Source of the DNA: Kitasatospora papulosa
GTDB lineage: Bacteria; Actinomycetota; Actinomycetes; Streptomycetales; Streptomycetaceae
NCBI RefSeq assembly: GCF_000717245.1
Contig: NZ_JNYQ01000002.1
Coordinates: 186,001 to 250,000 of the forward strand
Length of the DNA: 64,000 bases
Reading direction: 5' to 3'
Shown here: positions 1 to 8,439 of the stretch, piece by piece
How the letters are laid out: every line of letters starts with the position of its first letter
Position numbering within the stretch: position 1 is the stretch's first letter
Notes under the pieces: model-generated
Databases searched by the model: none
What the model was told of the DNA's origin: nothing
Seen by the model: only the letters and a program-made list of their open reading frames with translations
Position numbers and translations under genes: made by a program

Positions 1-612
1 CTGGAGCGCGCGGGCGCACTCCTCGGCCTCGGTCTGCGCGTAGAACGGCGAGCGGTAGAGGAACGGCGCCCAGAAACGGACGACCCCCGCCGACCCGGTG
101 TCGGACGCCCAGCGGCGCGGGTCGCCGGTGAGGTTGATCGCGGTGGCGGTCGCCCCGTGGTACGAGCGGTAGGCGGAGAGCACCTTGTGGCGTCCGGTGT
201 GCAGCCGGGCCATGCGGACGGCGTTCTCGACGGCCTCGGCACCACCGTTGGTGAAGAAGATCTTGTCCAGGTCGCCAGGGGTGCGCTCGGCGATGAGGCG
301 GGCCGCCTCGGAGCGCGCCTCGACGGCGAAGGCGGGAGCGAACGTGGCCAGCTTTCCCGCCTGTTCCTGGATCGCGGCGACCACGACGGGGTGCTGGTAG
401 CCGATGTTGGTGAAGACCAGACCGCTGGTGAGGTCCAGATAGCGGTTGCCGTCGTAGTCCCAGAAGTACGCCCCCTCGGCGCCGGCGACGGCGAGCGGGT
501 CGATCAGGCCCTGGGCGGACCAGGAGTGGAACACGTGCGCGCGGTCGGCGGCCTTCACGGCCGCGCCCGCCGCGGAGTCGGTGTACGGGGCGCGAGAGGC
601 ATCGGTGCTCAT
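1..612 (-). CDS. class III (acetylornithine/GABA-type) aminotransferase, 5' part only
   Basis: The gene runs off the left edge, so only the first 204 codons are present. It starts at the ATG at 612-610 (N-terminus MSTDASRAPYTD). The visible part has class III PLP aminotransferase features: a substrate-side segment HVFHSW near the start, the FWDYDGNRYLDLTSGLVF strand, NIGYQHP, FFTNGGAEAVENAVRMAR (phosphate-binding segment) and the SYHGATATA motif. The PLP lysine lies outside the window. Family members move an amino group from an omega-amino compound or amino acid to an oxoacid; the substrate cannot be told from this half. It is divergent from the DJ-1/MarR operon, and the roughly 175-bp gap between them holds the MarR-type operators. 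Confidence 0.85.
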   Translation of the reverse strand, partial: MSTDASRAPYTDSAAGAAVKAADRAHVFHSWSAQGLIDPLAVAGAEGAYFWDYDGNRYLDLTSGLVFTNIGYQHPVVVAAIQEQAGKLATFAPAFAVEARSEAARLIAERTPGDLDKIFFTNGGAEAVENAVRMARLHTGRHKVLSAYRSYHGATATAINLTGDPRRWASDTGSAGVVRFWAPFLYRSPFYAQTEAEECARALQ

Positions 613-721
613 GCGGCGAGCGTATGCGGCCGCCACGGCCGATCTCCATGGCCACTGTGTACGGCGCGGGCCGCCCGGCTCGGCAGGGTGTCGGGTCGCC
701 GTCCGGGACGGGGGGAACAGT

Positions 722-757
722 TGACAGCATTCTGTCATTTATGACAGCCTACTGTCA
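722..757. promoter_or_regulatory. twin palindromic operators, probable MarR binding sites
   Basis: Two perfect inverted repeats of the form TGACAG-N4-CTGTCA lie at 722-737 and 742-757, 20 bp apart centre to centre, so on the same helix face. They overlap a TTGACA-like hexamer (721-726) and end 32 bp before the DJ-1/PfpI start codon. The second gene of that operon encodes a MarR regulator. The natural reading, by inference, is autorepression through paired MarR dimers. Confidence 0.75.
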
Positions 758-789
758 TAAGGTTCCGCGCTTCGCCACCGGAGGTCACC

Positions 790-1413
790 ATGACTCGCAC
801 GACCGTCCACCTGGCTGTCTACGACACCTTCGCCGACTGGGAACCGGGCTTCGCGACAGCGCAGCTCACCGGGCACGGCTACACCGTGCGGACCGTGGGC
901 CTCACCTCGGCACCTGTCACCACCATGGGCGGACTGCGTGTCCAGCCGGATCTCACGCTGGACGAACTGGACCCCGACGACAGCGCGTTGCTGCTCCTCA
1001 CGGGCGCTTCCCTGTGGGACACCGGCGACACCCTCACGCCGTTCGCCCGGGCGGCGCGGACCTTCCTGGAGGCCGGTACCCCCGTGGCGGCCATCTGCGG
1101 GGCCACCGCGGGGCTGGCCCGGGAAGGGCTGCTCGACGACCGCGCCCACACGAGCGCCGTGTCCTTCTACCTGGCGGCCACGGGGTACGCGGGCGGTGCG
1201 CGCTACGTGGAGGCCGACGCGGTGACGGATCGCGGTACGGACGCCGGCGGGGCGCCCCGTGGCGCCCTCGTCACGGCGGGACCGACCGAGCCGGTCGCCT
1301 TCGCCCGCGAGATCTTCGGACTCCTCGGGGTGTTCGGGGCGGAGAAGCTGGACGCCTGGTACCGGCTCTTCCACGACTCGGACGCGAGCGCCTACGAGGT
1401 GCTCGAAGGATGA
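790..1413 (+). CDS. DJ-1/PfpI (type 1 glutamine amidotransferase-like) family protein
   Basis: A 207-residue single-domain protein with a flavodoxin-like Rossmann start (TVHLAVYDTFADWE) and the nucleophile elbow AAICGAT, whose Cys is the family's reactive residue. An acidic segment near residues 15-20 supplies the usual conserved Glu. Members of this YdeA/YoaZ-like branch act as stress-linked hydrolases, deglycase-like proteins or chaperones, and the substrate cannot be read from sequence. It is the first gene of a two-gene operon: its TGA overlaps the ATG of the MarR regulator (ATGA, 1410-1413), so translation is coupled. The paired palindromes upstream suggest MarR-controlled, ligand- or stress-induced expression. 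Confidence 0.85.
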   Translation: MTRTTVHLAVYDTFADWEPGFATAQLTGHGYTVRTVGLTSAPVTTMGGLRVQPDLTLDELDPDDSALLLLTGASLWDTGDTLTPFARAARTFLEAGTPVAAICGATAGLAREGLLDDRAHTSAVSFYLAATGYAGGARYVEADAVTDRGTDAGGAPRGALVTAGPTEPVAFAREIFGLLGVFGAEKLDAWYRLFHDSDASAYEVLEG

Positions 1414-1904
1414 GCGCGACGGACGCCGGAGGCACGGCGAACCCGGACCGGTTCAGCCGCACCGCGATCGGGGTGTTCCGCCTCAACGGCCGGTTCCTGT
1501 CCGTCGCCGAGGAACTGGCCTCTCCCGCCGGCCTCACCGCGGCACGGTGGCAGGTCCTCGGCGCGGTCCTGAGCGAGCCGCTCCCCGTGGCGGGGATCGC
1601 CCGCGCGATGGGGATCACCCGGCAGAGCGTGCAGCGGATCGCCGATCTGCTGGTGGACGGGGGCCTCGCCGAGTACGTCGCCAACCCGGCCCACCGACGG
1701 GCCAAACTGCTCCGGCCCACCCCGGAGGGCCGTGCGGCGGTGGACCGGATCGGCCCCGCCCACGCGGAGTTCGCGGAGCGGCTGGCCGGAGCCCTGGGCG
1801 AGGAGGAGTTCGCCCGTACCGTCCAGGTGCTGGAGCGGCTCTCCGCCGCCGTGGACACCCTGACCTCCCCGGCCGGGCGGCCGCCGGAGTCCTCCCGGGA
1901 GTGA
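1410..1904 (+). CDS. MarR family transcriptional regulator
   Basis: A 164-residue winged-helix protein. Helices around residues 45-95 carry a recognisable MarR core: LTAARWQVLGAV, VAGIARAMGITRQSVQRI as the recognition helix region, then the wing KLLRPTPEGRAAVDRI. The start is fixed by the ATGA overlap with the preceding DJ-1/PfpI gene. MarR proteins bind as dimers to 16-20 bp palindromes and release DNA on binding phenolic ligands or on oxidation. The two TGACAG-N4-CTGTCA palindromes in front of the operon are the likely targets. The effector is unknown. Confidence 0.88.
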   Translation: MSATDAGGTANPDRFSRTAIGVFRLNGRFLSVAEELASPAGLTAARWQVLGAVLSEPLPVAGIARAMGITRQSVQRIADLLVDGGLAEYVANPAHRRAKLLRPTPEGRAAVDRIGPAHAEFAERLAGALGEEEFARTVQVLERLSAAVDTLTSPAGRPPESSRE

Positions 1905-2005
1905 CCGGACCGGCCGCCCCGCGGGACCGTGGGCGGCCGCCGCGCAGGTCCGCCGCTATCCTCGACCCACGGCCCGACACAGCCGGTACGGGGAGGAAGC
2001 GCACC

Positions 2006-3727
2006 ATGGAGAAGCTGGGCTCCGGCGATCCGCAACGCATCGGCAGATACCGGCTGTTGGGGCGACTCGGCGCAGGCGGGATGGGCCAGGTGTTCCTGGC
2101 ACGCTCGGACCGGGGCCGCACCGTCGCCATCAAGCTGGTCCGCCCCGAGCTGGCCGAGCAGCAGCAGTTCCGGGACCGTTTCCGGGCCGAGGTCCAGGCC
2201 GCCCGGAAGGTCGGCGGTTCCTGGACCGCACCGGTGCTCGACGCCGGAGTGGACGACGCGGTGCCGTGGGTGGCCACCGGCTACGTCGCCGGCCCCTCGC
2301 TCCACCGCATCGTCTCGGGCCGCCCCGGCGCCCCGGTGGCCGGGTCCGGGGCGTACGGACCGCTCCCCGGACGCTCGGTCCGGCTCCTGGGCGCCGGGCT
2401 CGCCGGGGCCCTCCAGGACATCCACCGTGCCGGACTGATCCACCGGGACCTGAAACCGTCCAACGTCCTGGTGACGATCGACGGCCCCCGGGTCATCGAC
2501 TTCGGCATCGCCCGGGCTCTGGACACCGTCGCCGACGGAGGTCTCACCCGCACCGGCGCGATGATCGGCTCACCCGGCTTCATGGCGCCCGAGCAGGTGC
2601 GCGGCGAACGCGTGACGACCGCGTGCGACGTGTTCTGCCTGGGTTCCGTCCTGGCGTACGCGGCGACCGGGCGGCTGCCGTTCGGTGCGGCGGACAGCAG
2701 GATCCACGCCCTGATGTACCGGATCGCGCAGGAGGAACCGGACCTCACCGGCGTGCCCGCCAACCTGGTCGACGTGGTCCGGGACTGTCTGGAGAAGGAC
2801 CCTGCCGCACGCCCCTCCACGGAGGCCGTGCTGGAACGGCTGGGCGACACCGACACGACGGAACCGTGGCTGCCCGGCGCGCTGATCGCCCAGTTGGGCC
2901 GGCACGCCGTGGAACTGCTGGACTCCGAGGACCCGGAGGAGCACGGCCCGGAGCAGTCCCCGCCGGCATCCGCGCCCACGCCGCCGCACGCACCGGTCCG
3001 ACAGCCCGCGGCCACGCACCCGGCGCCCACGCGGGTCGCCCCTCCCGTGCCCGCGCCGCACCCGGCCCCCGCACCGCGGCAGGCGTACGGATACCCCGGG
3101 CCCCAGGCCCCCGCCTACGGATACGGCTACGGCCCCACGCCCCCGCACGGCCCGGCTGCCACCTTCGCCCCGCCCGCGCACCCGCGCCGCCGCGGAGCGG
3201 GCTCCGTCCTGCTGCTGGTCGCCGTGGCGCTGCTCGTCGCCGCGGGGGCGGGCTGGGGCGTCTACGCGCTCACGCAGGGCGCGGGCGGCTCGACGGCCTC
3301 GTCCACCGGCGGATCGTCCGGGGGCGGAACGACGGGGGGCGACACGAAGCACGAAGGCAAGAACGCCGACGGCGCGGTCCCCTCCGGACTCCTGGGCACC
3401 TGGACCGCGCGGGTCGGCGGAGAGGGCACGTCCACCCGGCAACTCGTCGTCGAACAGGGCGGGGTGGGCGACCGCGTGCTGACCCTCACCGCCGAGGGCC
3501 CGCTCGACACCGGGGGTTCCTACCGCTGCGTGTTCCAGGCCGACCTGGAGAGCGCGTCCTCCTCGGAGGAGTCCGTCCGCGTCGGGGCCTCCCGGATCAC
3601 CGAGGGCGAGCCCATGACGTCGTGCAGCCCGGGAAAGCCCACCATCCTGACGCTGCTGCCCGACGGCGGGCTGCGACGTGAGATCGCGTCCTCCGGGGAG
3701 AGCCTGACGTACAGGAAGTCGGGCTGA
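2006..3727 (+). CDS. membrane Ser/Thr protein kinase with one extracytoplasmic sensor-like domain
   Basis: A 573-residue Hanks-type kinase starting at ATG 2006, preceded by GGGAGGAAG. The cytoplasmic catalytic domain (about 15-275) has a GAGGMG glycine loop, Lys43 in VAIK, HRDLKPSN with Asp148, DFG at 165-167 and APEQ in the activation segment, so it should be active. A Pro-rich linker (315-395) contains YGY repeats. One transmembrane helix (about 399-421) is followed by a Gly/Ser tether and a C-terminal outside domain (about 461-573) starting GLLGTWTARV, with two Cys that may pair. This outside domain resembles the repeated domain of the kinase at 8.4 kb. The ligand is unknown. The gene stands alone between the MarR operon and the beta-clamp paralogue. 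Confidence 0.9.
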   Translation: MEKLGSGDPQRIGRYRLLGRLGAGGMGQVFLARSDRGRTVAIKLVRPELAEQQQFRDRFRAEVQAARKVGGSWTAPVLDAGVDDAVPWVATGYVAGPSLHRIVSGRPGAPVAGSGAYGPLPGRSVRLLGAGLAGALQDIHRAGLIHRDLKPSNVLVTIDGPRVIDFGIARALDTVADGGLTRTGAMIGSPGFMAPEQVRGERVTTACDVFCLGSVLAYAATGRLPFGAADSRIHALMYRIAQEEPDLTGVPANLVDVVRDCLEKDPAARPSTEAVLERLGDTDTTEPWLPGALIAQLGRHAVELLDSEDPEEHGPEQSPPASAPTPPHAPVRQPAATHPAPTRVAPPVPAPHPAPAPRQAYGYPGPQAPAYGYGYGPTPPHGPAATFAPPAHPRRRGAGSVLLLVAVALLVAAGAGWGVYALTQGAGGSTASSTGGSSGGGTTGGDTKHEGKNADGAVPSGLLGTWTARVGGEGTSTRQLVVEQGGVGDRVLTLTAEGPLDTGGSYRCVFQADLESASSSEESVRVGASRITEGEPMTSCSPGKPTILTLLPDGGLRREIASSGESLTYRKSG

Positions 3728-3855
3728 GGCAGCCGCGGGGTGAGGGCCGTGCGGGCCCGGGGCGCGGTCGCCGTCGCCGGTCCGCGCCGATTGTCAGTGG
3801 CTCCGCCTAGCGTTCGTCCCGACCGTGACGCACGCCGGACGAGAGGCACCCTGCC

Positions 3856-4971
3856 GTGGAATTCCGCATGGAACGTGGCGCACTGACCGATGCCGTCTCG
3901 CGGGCCGCCCGGGTGCTGCCCGCGCGCTCGCCGGTCCCCGTCCTCGGCGGTCTCCTCCTCGACGCGGACACGGGCCGGCTCCGGGTGTCCGGGCTGGACT
4001 TCGAGGCCTCCGCACGCGTCGAGACCCAGGCGCACACCGTCCGGCCGGGGAAGGTGCTGGTCATGGGGCGGCGGCTGCTCGACATCTGCAAGGTGCTGCC
4101 CGAGGGACCCGTGGAGTGCGCGGTGGAGGGCTCGCGCCTCACGGTCACCGGGGACGGCTCCCGTTTCGGTCTCTCGATACTTCCCCTCGACGACTACCCG
4201 GCGCTGCCGCCGCTGCCGGACGTACGCGGGACGGTGGACGCCGGGGAGTTCGGCTCGGCCGTCGCCCAGGTGGCGGTGGCCGCGGGGCGGGACGACACCC
4301 TGCCGACGCTCACCGGCATCCGTCTCGGTCTCGACGGCTCCACGATGACCCTCGCGGCCACGGACCGGTACCGCTTCGCGGTGCGCACGCTTCCGTTCGA
4401 GGCGAAGGCGCCGGACGTGACGGCCGACGTCGTCGTGTCGGCCCGCCGGCTGACCGAGATCGCCCGGTCGCTCGGCAGGTCCGGCAGGGTCGACGTCTCC
4501 GTGGACGGGGGGTCGGCCGGATTCGAGCACGCCGGGACGCGCACGACGGTGCGGCTGCTGGACGGCAGACTGCCCCGCCACGACAAGCTGTTCGCGCTCG
4601 GGGACACCGCGGTCGCGGTGATGGACCGGGCGCGTCTGGTGGAGGCCGTCAGGCGGGTCTCCGTGGTCGCGGACGGCGGGAGCCCGCTGCAGATGACGTT
4701 CTCCCCCGGGCCCGACGGCTCGGCCCTGCTCCAGGCGGGATTCGAGGACGACGTGGCCGCGCAGCGGCTGCCCGCGGCTTTCGACGGCGCCGGGGAGATG
4801 ACGGTGGCCTTCAACCCCGCCTATCTGACGGACGCCTTGTCCTCCTTCGAGGACGCGACGGTCAGGATGAGGCTGCTGGGGCCGGGACAGCGCGCGATGA
4901 TCAGCGGCGAGGGCGCGGGCCCGTCCGCCCACGAGCACCTGCTGATGTCGGTGAAGCCGTCACTGCTCTGA
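3856..4971 (+). CDS. DNA polymerase III beta-clamp paralogue (second DnaN-like protein)
   Basis: A 371-residue homologue of the sliding clamp, starting at GTG 3856 (MEFRMERGALTDAVSRAA). Three tandem clamp folds can be followed: residues about 1-120, 125-250 with the characteristic LTGIRLGLDGSTMTLAATDRYRFAVR, and 255-371. The end LLMSVKPSLL takes the place of the usual MPMRL C-terminus. The real dnaN lies beside dnaA at oriC. The neighbours here are not replication genes, so this is an accessory clamp. Several Streptomyces genomes carry such a paralogue of unproven role; a damage- or stage-specific clamp, or a non-loading decoy, are possibilities (inference). Confidence 0.85.
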   Translation: MEFRMERGALTDAVSRAARVLPARSPVPVLGGLLLDADTGRLRVSGLDFEASARVETQAHTVRPGKVLVMGRRLLDICKVLPEGPVECAVEGSRLTVTGDGSRFGLSILPLDDYPALPPLPDVRGTVDAGEFGSAVAQVAVAAGRDDTLPTLTGIRLGLDGSTMTLAATDRYRFAVRTLPFEAKAPDVTADVVVSARRLTEIARSLGRSGRVDVSVDGGSAGFEHAGTRTTVRLLDGRLPRHDKLFALGDTAVAVMDRARLVEAVRRVSVVADGGSPLQMTFSPGPDGSALLQAGFEDDVAAQRLPAAFDGAGEMTVAFNPAYLTDALSSFEDATVRMRLLGPGQRAMISGEGAGPSAHEHLLMSVKPSLL

Positions 4972-4985
4972 CCGCCGTCCGGGGC

Positions 4986-5474
4986 TCAGCCCGGAAGAAT
5001 CGCCGACTCCCCGACCCCGGCCAGCAGCCAGATGGGGAACTCGGGGTCGGCCTGCCCGACGGCGAGACCGAGCCACCGGGTGCCCCCGGGCACACGCCAG
5101 ACCTGCATGCTGCCCGCCAGGTTGCAGAGCTGCCCGATCGGTTCCGGTGCGACGCCCGCGTCGTCGTCCCGGTCCAGGAAGGGCCAGAGGTCGACGGTCT
5201 CCGGCTCGCCCCACCGCTCGCTCAGCGCGGTCGCCAGGGCGCTGAACTCGACCTCGATCTCCTGCTCGGCGGGCTCGACGACCTCGGGGGAGCGGTCGTC
5301 CCAGAAGTCCTGGCTCGCCCGCAGGATCAGCAGGTGGTGTCCCGGGCCGCTGCTGTGCGCACCGCTGTCCTCGCTCTCCTCACCTGCGGGGAAGGGCAGG
5401 GTGAGGACCTCGTCGATCCGGGCGAGACGGTCCGCGGTGGTCGTGGGCGGGTTTCCGGTGCTGTCCGTGTCCAT
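4986..5474 (-). CDS. conserved hypothetical protein
   Basis: A 162-residue acidic protein convergent with the beta-clamp paralogue, with only 14 bp between the stops. The chosen start is ATG 5474 (MDTDSTGNPPTTTADRLARIDEV), with an AGGATC about 9 nt ahead; an extension to 5564 would be Pro/Arg-rich and unlikely. The sequence is soluble, with no signal peptide or transmembrane segment, and is rich in Trp and acidic residues in the second half (VDLWPFLDRDDD, MQVWRVPGGTRWLGLAVG). I do not recognise a family with confidence. The amphipathic HLLILRASQDFWDD segment and the overall shape look like proteins found only in Streptomyces and relatives. Confidence 0.7.
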   Translation of the reverse strand: MDTDSTGNPPTTTADRLARIDEVLTLPFPAGEESEDSGAHSSGPGHHLLILRASQDFWDDRSPEVVEPAEQEIEVEFSALATALSERWGEPETVDLWPFLDRDDDAGVAPEPIGQLCNLAGSMQVWRVPGGTRWLGLAVGQADPEFPIWLLAGVGESAILPG

Positions 5475-5612
5475 GGTGGGTGATCCTGCCAACCCCCCGT
5501 GCCGGAGGACGAATCGGGGACGCGCCGGGGCCGGCGGAGCGCCGGACACGCGAGACGGGGGCACGTCCGGCCGCTGCCGGGCGCGCCCCCTCTCCCCGGG
5601 GTGGGGCCGGGC

Positions 5613-6497
5613 TCAGCAGCTCAGGTTCGAGCCGGGCGTGGTGCCCAGGATCTGGACGAACGCCTTGTACTTGTCGATGCGGCTCTGCACCTGGGCGGGG
5701 TTGCCGCCGTTGCACTCGATGCTGCCGTTGATGGACCGGATGGTCTCACCGAAGCCGGCGCCGTTGACGATGGCGTTGTGGGGCGTCATGGTGCCGGGGC
5801 CGGACTGGGTGTTCCAGTACCAGAGGCCGGTCTTCCAGGCCACGGCCGCGTTCTGCTCCACCTGCCAGGGGTTGCGGAGCAGGTCGATGCCGAGGGCGTC
5901 ACCCGCGGCCTTGTAGTTGAAGTTCCAGCTCAGCTGGATCGGGCCACGGCCGTAGTAGGCGGCCTGACCGGCCGGGCAGCCGTACGACTGGCTGGTGTCG
6001 CAGTAGTGCGGGTAGTTCGCGGTGTTCTGCTCGACGATGTGCACGAGGCCGCCGGTCTCGTGGCTGACGTTGGCGAGGAACGCCGCCGCCTCCTGCTTCT
6101 TGACCGTGTCGCTGCCGGTCTTGGCGAAGCCGGGGTAGGCGCTCAGCGCGGCGGTGAGGCCGCTGTAGGTGTAGAAGCCGTTCCGGCTCGGGAACATCTG
6201 GTTGAACTGGGACTCGCTCACGACGAAGCCCGAGGGGTTCGGCTCCTCGGTGCCGCCGGACCCGCACGTGCCCTGGTCGGCCCAGACGTCGGCCGTACCG
6301 GGCCGCTCGTTCTGCGTCCACCACTTCGCGGACCAGTTGTGCCCGTTGTACGAGGCCGAGCCTCCGCCCACGTAGACGGAGGAGGCGTTCCAGGCCGGGG
6401 CGCAGGCGGCGGCCGACGCGGTGGAGGCGGGGAGGAAGACGAACGTCGCGATGACCGCGCCCAGCGCGGCGATCAGGCTCATGACACGTTTGGCCAC
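5613..6497 (-). CDS. secreted GH19 chitinase with N-terminal chitin-binding domain
   Basis: A 294-residue secreted endochitinase. The GTG start at 6497 is set by GAAGGAG 7 nt upstream. It has a signal peptide (1-29, ending ASTASAA), a small CBM5/12-type chitin-binding module with AWNASSVYVGGGSASYNG and KWWTQNERPG (about 33-72), a short linker, then the GH19 catalytic domain (about 88-294). Catalytic Glu147 (SHETGG) and Glu156 (HIVEQN) have the spacing and numbering known from the Streptomyces ChiC-type enzymes, and QLSWNFNY and the C-terminal Cys pairs are intact. It hydrolyses crystalline and fungal-wall chitin. Regulation is readable: two dre-type DasR boxes flank the -35 hexamer just upstream, so expression should be induced by chitin breakdown products through glucosamine-6-phosphate. 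Confidence 0.95.
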   Translation of the reverse strand: MAKRVMSLIAALGAVIATFVFLPASTASAAACAPAWNASSVYVGGGSASYNGHNWSAKWWTQNERPGTADVWADQGTCGSGGTEEPNPSGFVVSESQFNQMFPSRNGFYTYSGLTAALSAYPGFAKTGSDTVKKQEAAAFLANVSHETGGLVHIVEQNTANYPHYCDTSQSYGCPAGQAAYYGRGPIQLSWNFNYKAAGDALGIDLLRNPWQVEQNAAVAWKTGLWYWNTQSGPGTMTPHNAIVNGAGFGETIRSINGSIECNGGNPAQVQSRIDKYKAFVQILGTTPGSNLSC

Positions 6498-6570
6498 GTG
6501 ATGACTCCTTCGTCGCGGCGCCCGCGCCGAGCGTGCGCCGCCATGGGGGGTGCACCAACTCAAGCGTCGA

Positions 6571-6600
6571 TGGTCTGGACCTGTCAAGGTCTAGACCAGA
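6571..6600 (-). promoter_or_regulatory. chitinase promoter: two dre (DasR) boxes flanking the -35
   Basis: Read on the minus strand, TGGTCTAGACCT, then TTGACA (plus 6582-6587), then AGGTCCAGACCA. The first box contains the perfect palindrome GGTCTAGACC (6588-6597); the second, GGTCTGGACC on the plus strand (6572-6581), has one mismatch. Paired 12-bp repeats around the -35 are the hallmark of Streptomyces chitinase promoters and match the DasR consensus (known from the family). The chitinase GTG lies 74 bp downstream of the nearer box. Confidence 0.88.
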
Positions 6601-6762
6601 ACTCGTCACTCGTCGACGCTCCCCCAACTCGACTCTGGCGCAACCCTGTTGAACGCAAGACGAACTTCACCGGAAGGTATCCGGAGGCTCCCCCACCTCC
6701 CCCTTCCCGCCCGTACGGTGACGCCGTCCGGCCCACCTCACCCCCGGGGGAGCGCGAGGAAC

Positions 6763-8295
6763 ATGGAGTGGTTCAGTCCGGAGAACGTCGTCGCCCTCCT
6801 CACCGCCGTCCTGGGTGTCGTGACCTCGGCGGGAGTGCTCTGGTACGAACGCCGGGTCCCCCGCCGCAAGCGCATCGGCTACCGCGTGCAGATGGACACC
6901 CCGATCGGCAGCGAGGTCAGCCAGGGCCGGGCCAACGTGCGGATGGGGCTCTTCGACGAGACCCCGGACATGGCCGACGCCACGCTCGTCCTGCTGCGCG
7001 TCGAGAACGACGGCTCGCAGTCGATCGCCGACGAGGACTACACGGGGCGCGGTGAACTCCACGGGCTGACGGTCGAGTTCATCGGGCGCACGGTACGGGG
7101 GATCGCCGTGACCCATTCGCCGGACGCCGATCACCTGATGGACCACTTCACCCCCGCCGCCGGGCTGCGGCACCAGGGTTCGGTCATCCGGCTGCCGCGC
7201 GTGCCCCTCAACCGCAACGAGCACTTCAAGCTCCTGGTCCTGCTGACCGGTTCGCACGTGGGCGGCCCGGTCACGGTCACCGGAGGCATCAGGGACGGGG
7301 CGGTGGCGCGGAACAAGGCCGCCCGCCCCGACGAGAAGCCCCCGCTGTTCGGCCCCGCGGCCAGGATCGTCACCGTGGCGCTCACCGCCTGCGTCGTCAC
7401 CCTCGCCGGCATCATCGTCGTACGGGACGACTCCCCGCCGCCGATGGACTGCGCGGCCGGCACCCTCACGGTCACCGGCTCCACGGCGTTCAAGCCGGTC
7501 CTGGAGGAGCTGGGGAAGACGTACGAGGACGAGTGCGAGGGCGCCACGATCCGTCTGGACGTCCATGGCAGCAACGCCGGGGTGCGGAAGCTCGACGCAC
7601 TGGGCGCCAAGGCCGGCTCCGCGGGCTCCCCCTCCATGATCGCCCTGTCCGACGGCCCCCGGCCCGCCGCGCTCACGCAGCTGCGCGAGAAGCGGGTCGC
7701 GATCTCGCTGTTCTCCCTCGTCGTCAACGACTCGGTTCCGGTGACCGACCTCTCCCTGGACCGGATCAGACGCATCCACCGCGGCGAGATCCGCAACTGG
7801 AACCAGATCCCCGGCGGACCCGACCTGGAGATCCGGCTCGTCAGCCGGGACGCCAACTCCGGTACGCGCGAGGTCTTCCAGCGCCGCGTCCTCGACGCCA
7901 ACGAGCTCGCCACGTCCTCCCGCGACTGCGTCACCAAGGACTACGCCGACGCCCCCGTGCTCCGCTGCGAACTCGACGGCACGGACCAGGTCCTGGCCGA
8001 GGTGGCCGAGCTGGACGGGGCGATCGGCTACAGCGAACTACGGGGCGGCGACGTCCCCGACGGTGCGCACCGCGTGTCCATCGACGGCACCACCCCGTCC
8101 GTGGACACGCTCGCCACCAGCGGCTACCCGTACCGGGAGATCGAGTACGCCTACACCTACGGGTCGCCCCCCGCCAACTCCCTGGTCGCCGGTTTCCTGA
8201 ACTACCTGGACAACTACGGCGAGGAGATCATGCGCACCAACGGCCACCTGCCGTGCGCCACCCCGAAGGGGATGCGGCTCTGCGGGGAGGACTGA
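6763..8295 (+). CDS. membrane-tethered PstS-like phosphate-type substrate-binding protein
   Basis: A 510-residue protein starting at ATG 6763 with GCGAGGA upstream. A first transmembrane helix (about 9-27) is followed by a roughly 170-residue beta-rich domain that I do not recognise, then a second transmembrane helix (about 201-221). The C-terminal 280 residues form a PstS-type periplasmic-binding fold: TLTVTGSTAFKPVLEELG, ALSDGPRP, then RLVSRDANSGTREVFQ, which is the phosphate-binding signature region. Free PstS proteins are lipoproteins next to pstCAB; here there is no lipobox and no permease, and the gene stands before a sensor kinase. A sensing or scavenging role is more likely than transport (inference). 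Confidence 0.8.
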   Translation: MEWFSPENVVALLTAVLGVVTSAGVLWYERRVPRRKRIGYRVQMDTPIGSEVSQGRANVRMGLFDETPDMADATLVLLRVENDGSQSIADEDYTGRGELHGLTVEFIGRTVRGIAVTHSPDADHLMDHFTPAAGLRHQGSVIRLPRVPLNRNEHFKLLVLLTGSHVGGPVTVTGGIRDGAVARNKAARPDEKPPLFGPAARIVTVALTACVVTLAGIIVVRDDSPPPMDCAAGTLTVTGSTAFKPVLEELGKTYEDECEGATIRLDVHGSNAGVRKLDALGAKAGSAGSPSMIALSDGPRPAALTQLREKRVAISLFSLVVNDSVPVTDLSLDRIRRIHRGEIRNWNQIPGGPDLEIRLVSRDANSGTREVFQRRVLDANELATSSRDCVTKDYADAPVLRCELDGTDQVLAEVAELDGAIGYSELRGGDVPDGAHRVSIDGTTPSVDTLATSGYPYREIEYAYTYGSPPANSLVAGFLNYLDNYGEEIMRTNGHLPCATPKGMRLCGED

Positions 8296-8439
8296 CACCC
8301 GCGCCAGGAGGCGGAACCCGCCGCACCGGACACCGTGCTCGCACCTGCCCCACGGCCACGCGCACCGCCGCGTAACGGAACTGCACCACAGCGTGCCGCC
8401 CCCGCCCCCGGGCCCGTTGCCCTGTGCGAGGATCCGACG

